Positions 28,648 through 35,938 of a stretch of 45,814 bases of DNA are shown one piece after another. Numbering within the stretch: position 1 is the first letter of the stretch; each line of letters opens with the position of its first letter. The notes beneath the pieces are model-generated. The model did no database searches and was not told the DNA's origin. It worked only from the letters and a program-made list of their open reading frames with translations. The position numbers and the translations under genes were made by a program. The stretch is taken from positions 38,750-84,563 of the forward strand of contig JAHDWH010000001.1 of the NCBI GenBank assembly GCA_023384455.1, given 5' to 3'. The DNA is from Caldilineaceae bacterium (GTDB taxonomy: Bacteria; Chloroflexota; Anaerolineae; Caldilineales; Caldilineaceae).

Positions 28648-28871
28648 AGAGTGGCAGGTAGCAGGTGGCAATGTCATTTTACCTTCCCCCCGTCTGGCGT
28701 AAGCAGCGGGAGAGGAACGGGCAAGTGAGGTATACTCAATAGACCGCAGACGGCAGACGGCCACAGGAAAGATGCCGGGATTCGCCAGTCTGGGCGGAAT
28801 GGCCGTGGCTGCGGGTGTGTTGGAGGGGGTGAAGGGGCGACAGTTTCCTACTACCCAACAACCAAATCACC
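28648..28871. other. Gene-free stretch between merB-like gene and tRNA promoter
   Basis: No gene is visible. It contains only a short GCAGACG tandem near 28747 and G-rich patches. It lies between the stop of the MerB-like gene and the tRNA-Val promoter. Confidence 0.5.
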
Positions 28872-29585
28872 TCACTTTTGGGGCGCGTCGGCGGGACCGG
28901 TATACTCCCAGAAGGCGGATGTCAGCCCCAGAGAGCGGAATATCTCTTCCACCTGCGCAGCGGTACGCCCCTGATACGCTTCGGACAAGCGGTTGTCATA
29001 CCAGCGCTGGGAGAGGGTCCACACCTGAGCCGCAGGCAGCACTGCGCCGGGAGCCACGCCCCGCTCGGCGCACCAGGGCGCAATCAGTTCTTCCGACCGG
29101 AAGAAGAGAATCGTGCCTCAGGTGAAGATCATATCCTCGTACCAGCGGGCGAAGGGGACCACAAAGTGGACGACCGCCGAAGTGGGGAGCAGTTGACCGT
29201 TCCGCACGCGAAGGGAGATCGGTTCGCCGGAGAAGGCGCAGGCTGCGCTGATGTGGGCGTCGGCGCGGAGCGCAGCGGGAATGCCCAGCGCGTCCCAGCC
29301 GCAGTTGGCCCAATAGCGATTGCCATTGGCCTCCACCAGAAGGTCGGTGGGCACGGCAGAGAAGGGATTGGCGATGCGGATATCCAGCGTGCCCGGTTCC
29401 AGGAAGAAGGCGTGGCGTTGATCCAACTCCCCATAAACTGCTTCCACTTCCTTGTGGCTGAGATGGAAGTGACGGGCCGTGGCTTCTATCTTCGGCGGCT
29501 GGGTGGTTTCGGCAAAGGTGCGATAGATGAATGCGCGTACCTGCCACATCAGATCAGGCGGCGTGTGGGAAGAAGAAGAAGGCAT
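28872..29585 (-). CDS. MerB-like organomercurial lyase with in-frame UGA at the third catalytic position (candidate selenoprotein)
   Basis: 237 codons if UGA at 29118-29120 (codon 156) is read through. ATG at 29585 is chosen for AAAGGA 7 nt upstream. An N-terminal helical/HTH-like part (about 15-65) precedes the MerB core. Cys95 and Asp98 in 'YWANCGWDALGIP' correspond to MerB Cys96 and Asp99. The UGA falls in 'DMIFT-UGA-GTILFFRSEE', exactly where MerB has Cys159 when aligned on the following FF. The frame continues 81 codons with well-conserved family sequence ('APWCAERGVAPGAVL', 'RWYDNRLSEAYQGRT', 'FRSLGLTSAFWEY') to a TGA at 28872. MerB cleaves carbon-mercury bonds. Selenocysteine insertion is inferred; a nonsense mutation or sequencing error is the alternative. 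No merA or merR is visible nearby. Confidence 0.75.
29088..29120 (-). promoter_or_regulatory. Candidate bacterial SECIS element after the in-frame UGA
   Basis: Twelve nt after the UGA, TTCTTCC-GGTC-GGAAGAA forms a perfect 7-bp stem with a GGUC loop. The E. coli fdhF SECIS, as I recall it, has about 11 nt spacing and also a GGUC apical loop. There is no bulged U. Caution: the same bases encode FFRSEE, conserved in the family, so the pairing may be partly a by-product of the codons. Confidence 0.5.
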
Positions 29586-29671
29586 GGCAATTCCTTTGGC
29601 TAGGGATAGACGCACACAAACGGTTAGGTTTGCAGTATCTACTATACATTTCTGTCCTGAAAATAGCCATC

Positions 29672-29735
29672 GTACGTCGGACTGTTAGTCCGACCAGCGA
29701 CGGTGCAGGCCAGTCGGACTAACAGTCCGACGTAC
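29672..29735. repeat. Nested palindromic hairpin element
   Basis: Perfect 23-bp arms start GTACGTCGGACTGTTAG and are separated by 18 nt. Each arm is itself a palindrome (GTCGGACT-GTT-AGTCCGAC). The element at 32726-32785 has the same design with other bases. Confidence 0.85.
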
Positions 29736-29809
29736 ATTTTCATCCCCTGTGGCGCAACGAAGTCGCATGGGGAACTGTCCTGGAATAACCAATTGGCGCG
29801 AGTTGTGTG

Positions 29810-29928
29810 GGTGCAATTCAGATTGGGGGCAACCGATTCCGGGAATCGACCAAACCTGGTACGAATGCATTGGATCGTCTGGTCGATTCCCGGAATCAGC
29901 ACCTCGCGCCCCCAACTTGCATTATACC
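29810..29928. repeat. Hairpin element, TTCCGGGAA family, copy 2 (119 bp with outer arms)
   Basis: The inner hairpin (29835-29897) has arms GATTCCGGGAATCGACCA and its inverted copy (19 of 20). An imperfect outer pair (29810-29830 with 29908-29928, 16 of 21 matched) extends the palindrome to 119 bp. The same overall size is seen at 34961-35080. Confidence 0.8.
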
Positions 29929-29976
29929 CGTTGTGCTGACGGGAAGTTACGCTTGCCAGTGCAGCACAGATGCCCC

Positions 29977-30219
29977 CTAGCCCTTATCATCTTCAGGCGA
30001 GTCGTGCCTGGTCACAACAGCCTGTTGCAATATCTGCAGGAATTCGTCCAGTGGCACACGATGAATGCGCGCCGCCCATTCCACAGTAAGCGCCCTGGCG
30101 GCCAGCATTCTCAGCGAGTACCGTCCCACGCGTTTGATACCAAAGACTTCCATCACCTCGGCAATGTCGCCGTAGTGTTCGAGAATGTCGGAAACACGGG
30201 TCTCTTTCGTAATTTGCAT
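29977..30219 (-). CDS. DUF1858-like small protein lacking the redox cysteines
   Basis: 80 aa. ATG at 30219 has GGAG 8 nt upstream. The fold pattern 'ITKETRVSDILEHYGDIAEV..MEVFGIKRVGRYSLRML' and 'LDEFLQIL' matches DUF1858 domains, which usually carry a CxxC-like pair after the glycine and are often linked with hybrid-cluster or nitrosative-stress proteins. Here that segment is 'RVGRYSLR' with no cysteine at all, so a redox role is unlikely; regulation or protein interaction is more plausible. It begins 17 nt after the stop of the membrane protein upstream and is probably in its operon. Confidence 0.7.
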   Translation of the reverse strand: MQITKETRVSDILEHYGDIAEVMEVFGIKRVGRYSLRMLAARALTVEWAARIHRVPLDEFLQILQQAVVTRHDSPEDDKG

Positions 30220-30236
30220 GACGATAGCTCCAGAAA

Positions 30237-31448
30237 TTATGCAGATAGTGTGGATGGATGCGCAGCCTCAATAGCCGTCAGTCCAGCGTGCGCGATACGC
30301 CATAAACTGCGCACGACAGGGGTCATAGAAAGCGCCCACACAGCGAAGGCAATGCCGTGGAGCAGCGGCTGATAGGTTGCGAGAAATAGTCCCAGCCAGA
30401 AGAGTATGCCGCCTATATGCAAGGTAATCAGACTGAACCAATTGCCACCCAGTTTGGCGGGCTGGTCGGGCAAAAAGACGCGGGTGAACAGGTAAGGGAT
30501 CACGGCGTAGCTGAACTGCAACATCCAGCCATAAATCAGGATGGGCCCCCCGTTGCTTTCGATTTCGGCCACAGGGAAGCCTGGCGCGTTGAGGACGATC
30601 AAGGGGGCCACAATCGCCGGAATGAGAAACCAGACGTAGGCCGTAACCAGATGCCACATACCCGGTATCCAGGCTGACCGGTCGCGAAGAAGCGGCTTGA
30701 TCACATTGACCAACAGCCACACGGTTCCCGCGCTGTGCAAAATCAGGCCAACCGTGGAAATCAGGTTGGATTGCACCCACGGGCCAATAACCAGGCCCAG
30801 GGCCCCTACAGCCATCAACCAGAAGATCGGTGTACTCGAACGGGGCCAAGCCAACGGGCGTCTGGCAAAGTTGGGGTACAGATCGATCTGTAGTCCGGCG
30901 AAGATCAGCGCGGCGAACCCCCATAGGTTGGCGTGAACGTGAACTTCTTTTGTGTTCAACAGGCCCAATTCCTTGCCCCAGCCGAGCCACATCCCTGTGC
31001 CGAGGAAGATGCCCAGCAAAAGATAACTCAATGCCGCGATATAGAATTTCCTTCCCGTTCCCGGGCCCACAGCAGGCTGTTTCGATGGGAAACCCGCCAA
31101 CTGGACCCATAGAAGCAGGGTTGCGATGAAAACCAGCGTCCCGCCGGCAATCATAAAAGCACCGTTGACGAGCGGGACGCCGATGATAAGTGTGAGCAGG
31201 CCGACGTTGAGTGTGAGCCAGATATCCCAGCGGATTCTGGGTGTGGTGTAGCCAGCCCGCGCCGCCACCAGCGCGGGCAGAAACCCGAAGATGGCTTCGC
31301 TGACAATGCCAAGCGTGATGAAGTGTATGCGCAGCCAGCGCAGACCATTGAACCAGGGGAGAAGGTTCAGGCTGGCCGCCGAAGCATCCACGGCGACCAG
31401 CACAGCCAGAAATCCGAACAACAGAGCCATCAAGAAGTAGGGGTTCAA
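30237..31448 (-). CDS. Polytopic membrane protein with HVHAN motif (NnrS- or heme-copper-like)
   Basis: About 403 aa with some ten to twelve hydrophobic segments. The start is uncertain: TTG at 31448 has AAGG 8 nt upstream and lies 10 nt after the previous gene; ATG at 31430 is the next choice; a longer frame reaching 31538 would overlap that gene and lacks a site. Polar residues inside membrane segments include 'RIHFITLG' and 'HVHANLWGFAALIFAG', reminiscent of the metal-binding histidines of NnrS or cbb3-type subunit I proteins. The neighbours (another HVHGN membrane protein, DUF1858) fit a nitric oxide or respiratory role, but the family assignment is tentative. Confidence 0.6.
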   Translation of the reverse strand: MNPYFLMALLFGFLAVLVAVDASAASLNLLPWFNGLRWLRIHFITLGIVSEAIFGFLPALVAARAGYTTPRIRWDIWLTLNVGLLTLIIGVPLVNGAFMIAGGTLVFIATLLLWVQLAGFPSKQPAVGPGTGRKFYIAALSYLLLGIFLGTGMWLGWGKELGLLNTKEVHVHANLWGFAALIFAGLQIDLYPNFARRPLAWPRSSTPIFWLMAVGALGLVIGPWVQSNLISTVGLILHSAGTVWLLVNVIKPLLRDRSAWIPGMWHLVTAYVWFLIPAIVAPLIVLNAPGFPVAEIESNGGPILIYGWMLQFSYAVIPYLFTRVFLPDQPAKLGGNWFSLITLHIGGILFWLGLFLATYQPLLHGIAFAVWALSMTPVVRSLWRIAHAGLTAIEAAHPSTLSA

Positions 31449-31458
31449 CGGAGCAGCC

Positions 31459-31881
31459 TTATTGTGAATTGAGTCGCATCTGCACCACAGCCACACCCAG
31501 CAGGATCGTCGCGGCCAGAATGGAGAGGCCGCCGACAAGCACGAGATAGAACGGCAGGCCCAGATACACCTCGGCCAGAATACCGAGGGGCAGCAGTAGA
31601 CCGGCCAGGGCCAGCCCGGAGACCCATTTGGCCTGACCTTCTTTCACCGGAAGTTTCACCAGCAGAAAGCCAAATACGATATTAAGGAGCGAGAAGAGGT
31701 TGCCGTGTACGTGGGCCAGCCGGGCTTCGAAGTGGGGGCTGACGTTGGCGGCGGCGACCCAAGCATCTTTGTCCGGCGCAAAGTCACGGGCATAGATCAG
31801 ATAGAAACCGTAAATCATAAAGGCAGCCATCAACCACAGCCCGACACCGATGTTCCATTTGCCAATAGTCCGATTCTGCAT
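31459..31881 (-). CDS. Small four-helix membrane protein with HVHGN motif
   Basis: 140 aa. ATG at 31881 is preferred to 31944 because AAAGGA lies about 8 nt upstream and the protein then begins just before the first membrane segment ('GVGLWLMAAFMIYGFYLIY'). Four hydrophobic helices are visible. 'HFEARLAHVHGNLFSLLN' places two histidines at a membrane edge, echoing HVHAN in the next gene, 10 nt downstream. The two are probably subunits of one complex, perhaps a metal- or heme-binding one (inference). I do not recognise a named family. Confidence 0.6.
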   Translation of the reverse strand: MQNRTIGKWNIGVGLWLMAAFMIYGFYLIYARDFAPDKDAWVAAANVSPHFEARLAHVHGNLFSLLNIVFGFLLVKLPVKEGQAKWVSGLALAGLLLPLGILAEVYLGLPFYLVLVGGLSILAATILLGVAVVQMRLNSQ

Positions 31882-32033
31882 GATAGATTTCCTTTTTGCT
31901 AAGGCTGTCTCAAAAATGAATACCCAAAAGTCCCGGCGCTTCACGAACTTGGCCCTCTGAATTCTAACGTACAGACCTGCATGGGCAGCAAGTGCCAGGG
32001 ACTTTGGCCGTATACTTTATTGTTTGGACAGGC

Positions 32034-32459
32034 CTACAATGCTGCATTTTTGCGCGATTGGAAGAACATCAGGGCCAGAATGATCAGCCATGCCACCAAC
32101 CGAACACTCATAGCGACGATACTGTCTGGAGCTACGGTTTGGCTGTATACGGTCTGCAAGATCAGCATCACAGCCGCGTGGATGCTGAAAGTTCCGATGG
32201 CAGCGGGCATGGCCCATCTGTTGTTTTTCCAGATGAGGATAGCTGTGAGAAATACCGTCACGACGCCCACTGTAAAGTTGTAGACCGGCAGCCAATCGAT
32301 TACGTAGTAATCGGGAATTTTGCCAAGCAGGACCTGTCCACCGGCAAAGATGGCCATTGACCCGATAATAAGGGCCAGAATGGCGGCGATTCTGCCCAAG
32401 ACTCCGTTCGTTTTTCTCTTCTCATATGTGCCCCCTGGCACTAGCTCTACGGATTGCAT
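32034..32459 (-). CDS. Four-helix membrane protein of unknown function
   Basis: 141 aa. ATG at 32459 has GGAG 6 nt upstream; the ATG two codons earlier touches that site and is less likely. Four hydrophobic segments are seen ('IAAILALIIGSMAIFAGG', 'FTVGVVTVFLTAILIW', 'MPAAIGTFSIHAAVMLIL', 'LVAWLIILALMFFQ'). It lies 152 nt upstream of the HVHGN gene on the same strand and may belong to the same transcript. No catalytic motif is seen. Confidence 0.6.
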   Translation of the reverse strand: MQSVELVPGGTYEKRKTNGVLGRIAAILALIIGSMAIFAGGQVLLGKIPDYYVIDWLPVYNFTVGVVTVFLTAILIWKNNRWAMPAAIGTFSIHAAVMLILQTVYSQTVAPDSIVAMSVRLVAWLIILALMFFQSRKNAAL

Positions 32460-32496
32460 TTCCATCTCCTTTTGGTCAGTTCCTCGTCGGTAGGGA

Positions 32497-32545
32497 GGAA
32501 AGAAAATCGCTCAAGTGCTGGCCTAAGCCTACCACTTGAGCGATT
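32497..32545 (-). terminator. Rho-independent terminator, minus strand
   Basis: On the minus strand AATCGCTCAAGTG and its exact complement form a 13-bp stem with a 15-nt loop, followed by TTTTCTTT. It ends transcripts from the peptidase-MA-like gene (32926-34407) and insulates the membrane-protein cluster. Confidence 0.75.
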
Positions 32546-32690
32546 CGCTGTCGCCGACATTTATCGGATTGGGCGGAAATGGGTTGGAATCAAATAGATT
32601 CTCGACCAAAGCAGGCTGTGGGAGAGGCAAGAAATAGAACGCGGATGACGCGGAAAGGGCTGATTTTCGCGGATAGAAGCGAGAAAAACC

Positions 32691-32822
32691 CGGCTTTTTT
32701 GTACTGGTCAACGAGATGGTAAAACGTAGGTGCGGTTTGCAACCGCACTTTCACCCGAAGAAGTGCGGTTGCAAACCGCACCTACAGATTTCACGATGTT
32801 TTTGACCAGTACAAAAATCCGG
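32691..32822. repeat. MITE-like element with outer and inner inverted repeats
   Basis: The outer arms (about 21 bp, with TTGTACTGGTCAA, 32691-32711 and 32802-32822) enclose a perfect 25-bp inner inverted repeat (32726-32750 and 32761-32785). Each inner arm contains its own palindrome, GTGCGGTT-TG-CAACCGCAC. The TTGACC..TACAAAAA outer end resembles 28250-28266. The rest of 32460-32925 holds no gene. Confidence 0.8.
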
Positions 32823-32925
32823 CTTTTTCCGTACTTTCTGCTCAATCCGCGTTCTATTCTTTGCTATTCCGACAAGCAGCCAGGCCGACACTCTCCGGGC
32901 TGCAACGCAAGTCAAGACCTCATAA

Positions 32926-34407
32926 CTAGCGTGCCTTATCGAACAGTTCATCTCCCGGAAACTCCGACGTATCCACCCCGTACTCTTCCGCCAGCCACGC
33001 CCACCAGCCCGCTTCAAAATCTGCCACCGAGACCCCAAAGAGATGGGGAACCGCGCCCCGCCAACTCTCTCCTTCCTTCGCCGCCTGCAATAGAGCCAGC
33101 ACACTTGCCTGTCCGTAGGTGTGGGTGGTGTACTCCAGCAGGGTGGCTACGGCGATGGGCCGTGCAAGTCTGCTCGCATACGACCCGTCTGTCACCGGAT
33201 TCGGGCTGGCTACATATTCCAACAACTTCCGGTCAAGCCCCATAGTTAGCTGGCGCAAAGCTGTCGCTGGCCGCAGATAAAATGAAGACGGTACTCGATC
33301 CGTTGCACGGTAGAAGGTTATGGGCACAACTGGCGCGACAATCTCCCAGGCACAGAAGAGTTTGCAGAATTCCCAGTAATTGGTCAGCGCTGCCTGGGGG
33401 CCGTCTGGACCGTTGGCGTAGAGCCACAGCACAACCTCCCGGCGATAGTCGGCCTGGACCAGATCTTCCTCCCAGGCCAGCCACAGAAGCAGCCCGTTCA
33501 GAAAGTCTGGCGTGGGCCGATAGATCCGCTTCTGAGGCATAAGCGCCCGGTTCACTGCTGCCCGCCGCAGGGCAACCGCCACGAATTCGGCCAGGGCCTG
33601 ACCGTCGCTCACCTTTTCCGGCAGAAGTATGAGCCTGGGTGAATTCACTGCCAGGGGTTTGCCCCTTGTGTACCAGGGGTTGTATGAGCCTTCCTGCATA
33701 ACCAGATGAACGGCCACTTTCTTATCTGGACGGATCGCAACCGGCAGAACCTGCCCCAGCGTCGTGTGCATATGGGCATAGGCTCTATCCAATAGGGGCG
33801 CGGCCTCGACCACCGCAGGGCCATCCAGTCGGCCATAGGTGAAAACGAAGTATTCACTCTCCAATGTGCGGAGATCACCCCACAGTTCTGCTGTGGGCTG
33901 GCTGCGCAGCCAGCCCTGGCCGGTCTCCCGATAGAAGCGGTTCTCCCGATAGACCGCTCCGCTCGCGGGGTCGGTCATCCGTACCTCGGCCATAGCCCGG
34001 TCGTCAGCCAAATTGAAATCGACGAGCTTCACATCCACTGTCCGCTTCCGAGCCTGCTGCTGCGCCTTCAGCATCCGAACCTGCCAGTCAGACTCGGCTT
34101 CCGGGTCCAGCAGGGCCGCGGCCAGGAGTTCGTCGCCCTCGACTGCGGCGCGACGCTCTGTGACCAGCATATGGCCCAGCCCCTTTTCCACCGCGGTCAA
34201 CCCGGCCTGGGCTTGCAGCCACAGCCGCAGACCCACGACTGCCCCCAGCAGGCAGAACAGCAGCCCGCTGGCCCCGTGGACCCCGCCCCTGCGGATGCCC
34301 CAGCTTTCAGGCGTCATCGGCGGGTCAGGAAGATTCATCTCCTCGTCGCTGTCCCATTCGTGTTCATCCAGCAGTATCTGCCAGTTGACCTTTTGTGCCT
34401 GGGCCAT
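32926..34407 (-). CDS. Single-pass membrane protein with degenerate peptidase-MA-like domain
   Basis: 493 aa. ATG at 34407 has AAGGAG 6 nt upstream. An acidic cytoplasmic N-terminus (about 1-45) precedes one membrane helix ('GASGLLFCLLGAVVGLRLWL'). Outside lies a region resembling an NTF2-like or stalk segment (about 70-190) and then 'ESEYFVFTYGRLDGPAVVEA', typical of the start of peptidase MA (gluzincin) domains. Where such domains carry HExxH, this one has 'ALAEFVAVALRRAAV', so the zinc ligands are gone. The C-terminal 'TYGQASVLALLQA' and 'FGVSVADFEAGWWAWL' also fit that family. It is probably a non-catalytic binding or sensing protein; the function is unknown. Confidence 0.65.
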   Translation of the reverse strand: MAQAQKVNWQILLDEHEWDSDEEMNLPDPPMTPESWGIRRGGVHGASGLLFCLLGAVVGLRLWLQAQAGLTAVEKGLGHMLVTERRAAVEGDELLAAALLDPEAESDWQVRMLKAQQQARKRTVDVKLVDFNLADDRAMAEVRMTDPASGAVYRENRFYRETGQGWLRSQPTAELWGDLRTLESEYFVFTYGRLDGPAVVEAAPLLDRAYAHMHTTLGQVLPVAIRPDKKVAVHLVMQEGSYNPWYTRGKPLAVNSPRLILLPEKVSDGQALAEFVAVALRRAAVNRALMPQKRIYRPTPDFLNGLLLWLAWEEDLVQADYRREVVLWLYANGPDGPQAALTNYWEFCKLFCAWEIVAPVVPITFYRATDRVPSSFYLRPATALRQLTMGLDRKLLEYVASPNPVTDGSYASRLARPIAVATLLEYTTHTYGQASVLALLQAAKEGESWRGAVPHLFGVSVADFEAGWWAWLAEEYGVDTSEFPGDELFDKAR

Positions 34408-34684
34408 TATTTACTCCTTCGCCTGCGTGTGCGTAGTGTAACGCATGACCTATGGCAACCCCCTTCAATCCCTCGGCTGTGAATGCGGTGGATGCTGCCC
34501 TGAAAATAGGCTTGTATACACGGATGAAAAGGAACACGGATTAATAAAAATCCGTGTTCCCCCGTGTACAACCGATGAGATACGCACCAGGGGCGCCACA
34601 TCCGCCTCCAACTGCTGGCGCAGAGGGTGGACTGCGCTGCTCAGGTTGCGGCGCTCCCGCGCCGGCCTCTCCATTCAGAAGGTG
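34408..34684. other. Intergenic region with hairpin
   Basis: No credible gene. A strong hairpin GGAACACGGATT/AATCCGTGTTCC (about 34531-34560) with a TATA-rich loop could act on either strand; on the minus strand it is followed by TTTTCA, so it may terminate transcripts entering from the SRPBCC remnant. A possible open frame on the minus strand (34465-34674) has no recognisable family. Confidence 0.45.
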
Positions 34685-34885
34685 TCAATCAACATCCAAC
34701 GTTTGCAGGCGTTTGACAATCGCGCCGCTGTCGGCATAGGTCAACCTGCGCAATGCGCCGACCCCTTCCCCCTCAAGCGTGCAGTCGATGACCCCAGCGA
34801 GATAGTCGCCAGCCTCGCCAAAGTCGCTGCTCACCTGCCAGGGGGCATCCGCAGAGGTCTCTATGCTAATTGTGTAGGTGACGTG
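34685..34885 (-). pseudogene. N-terminal fragment of an SRPBCC (START-like) domain protein
   Basis: About 66 codons: 'HVTYTISIETSADAPWQVSS' then 'DFGEAGDYLAGVIDCTLEGE', 'GVGALRRLTY' and 'IVKRLQTLD'. The W...DF...G..C..EG.G.GA.R pattern is typical of the first half of SRPBCC ligand-binding proteins. A stop follows at 34685 and the second half is missing. There is no plausible start codon: the open frame runs upstream into the hairpin element at 34961-35080. It looks like a decayed gene cut at its 5' side near that element. Confidence 0.6.
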
Positions 34886-34960
34886 GGTGTTGGTAGTCTC
34901 GTGTGGGTGCAAAAAATAAATGAAAGGGAGATATTTCGCTGAATGCCAAGCCAAGTAAGC

Positions 34961-35080
34961 GTCAAGAAATAACGTAGGGGTTTCGCAGACGAGATTCCGG
35001 GAATTGGCCACAACATCTTTCGGCTTTCCCCCTATCGTCTGGCTGATTCCCGGAATCATACCCGCGACTTATTTCTTGAC
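34961..35080. repeat. Hairpin element, TTCCGGGAA family, copy 3 (120 bp with outer arms)
   Basis: The inner hairpin (34993-35057) has arms GATTCCGGGAATTGGCCA and its near inverted copy. Perfect 12-bp outer arms GTCAAGAAATAA (34961-34972) and TTATTTCTTGAC (35069-35080) bound a 120-bp palindromic element, as in copy 2. The remaining 35081-35278 contains no gene. Confidence 0.85.
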
Positions 35081-35278
35081 AGTTAGGGAGCTGGGCTTGT
35101 TGAATCTATTAAGTTAGACAGACATGCGGTGAAATTACCTTACACCCATCCTCCGCGCGGCGATAGACAAGAATCAACTTACTTTTGGGGCAGTTTCGCT
35201 ACAATAATTTGTAATCAGGGGTGACGTTCGGTATCGGGTGGGGGAGAGGGGAGAGCCTACAGGGGCGTCCGGCGGCAT

Positions 35279-35938
35279 CTACTCTGGCGACGTGTCCAAC
35301 GCAGCCCAGCCCTGGCGCAGGGCGTAGAGCGCGGCCTGGGTGCGGTTGGTCACATGCAGCTTTTCGTAGATGGTACGCAGGCGGTTGGAGACGGTGTAGA
35401 CGGAGTAGTTCAGCGTCTGGGCAATGGTCTGGTTGTCCACGCCCTGGGCTACCAGGCGCAGGACGGCCATCTCGCTCTCGCTCAGCGGATCGACCTGCGG
35501 CTGTGAGGGTATGGTCAGGTGAAATTCACTCAGTACACGGGCGGCGATGACGGGGTCGATCAGGTAGTCGCCCCGATGGACGGCCTCGATAGCCGCCATC
35601 AACTCCGCCGCATCCACGCTCTTGAGCAGATAGCCCCGGGCGCCGGCCCGGATGGCGTCGAGCATATACTGCTCCTGGCGGTGGATGGTGAGGGCGATGA
35701 TGCGGGCGGCAGGGTTCGCACTCAGAATCTGGCCGATGGCCGCCACACCGTCCACATCGGGCATAGCGATGTCCATCAGGATCACGTCCGGCTGTGTCGT
35801 GTGGGCCAACGCCACGGCCTGGGCGCCGTTGTCCGCTTCGCCCACTACCGCAAAGCCGCCCAGCCCTTCGCAGAGCTGGCGCAAGCCCTGGCGCACCAGA
35901 GTATGGTCATCAGCGATCAGGATTCTAATCGGCGGCAT
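35279..35938 (-). CDS. NarL/LuxR-type response regulator
   Basis: 219 aa. ATG at 35938 (MPPIRILIADDH) overlaps the kinase stop by 14 nt, indicating translational coupling; a longer frame from 35995 is rejected. The receiver domain has the acidic pair Asp10-Asp11, phospho-acceptor Asp56 in 'VILMDIAMPD' and the Lys of 'YLLKS'. The output domain is LuxR-type HTH ('LSESEMAVLRLVAQGVDNQT', 'YSVYTVSNRLRTIYEKL'). It should bind DNA as a dimer when phosphorylated by the adjacent kinase. No target operon can be assigned, though 21-bp direct repeats at 37077-37118 upstream of the operon are candidates. Confidence 0.92.
   Translation of the reverse strand: MPPIRILIADDHTLVRQGLRQLCEGLGGFAVVGEADNGAQAVALAHTTQPDVILMDIAMPDVDGVAAIGQILSANPAARIIALTIHRQEQYMLDAIRAGARGYLLKSVDAAELMAAIEAVHRGDYLIDPVIAARVLSEFHLTIPSQPQVDPLSESEMAVLRLVAQGVDNQTIAQTLNYSVYTVSNRLRTIYEKLHVTNRTQAALYALRQGWAALDTSPE

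Larger units (their letters stand above)
29586..29976. other. Gene-free region with two hairpin elements
   Basis: 391 nt between the MerB-like and DUF1858-like genes. Apart from the two hairpin elements listed separately (29672-29735 and 29810-29928) I see no gene. Both flanking genes are on the minus strand, so the promoter for the MerB-like gene should lie near 29600-29670. Confidence 0.5.
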
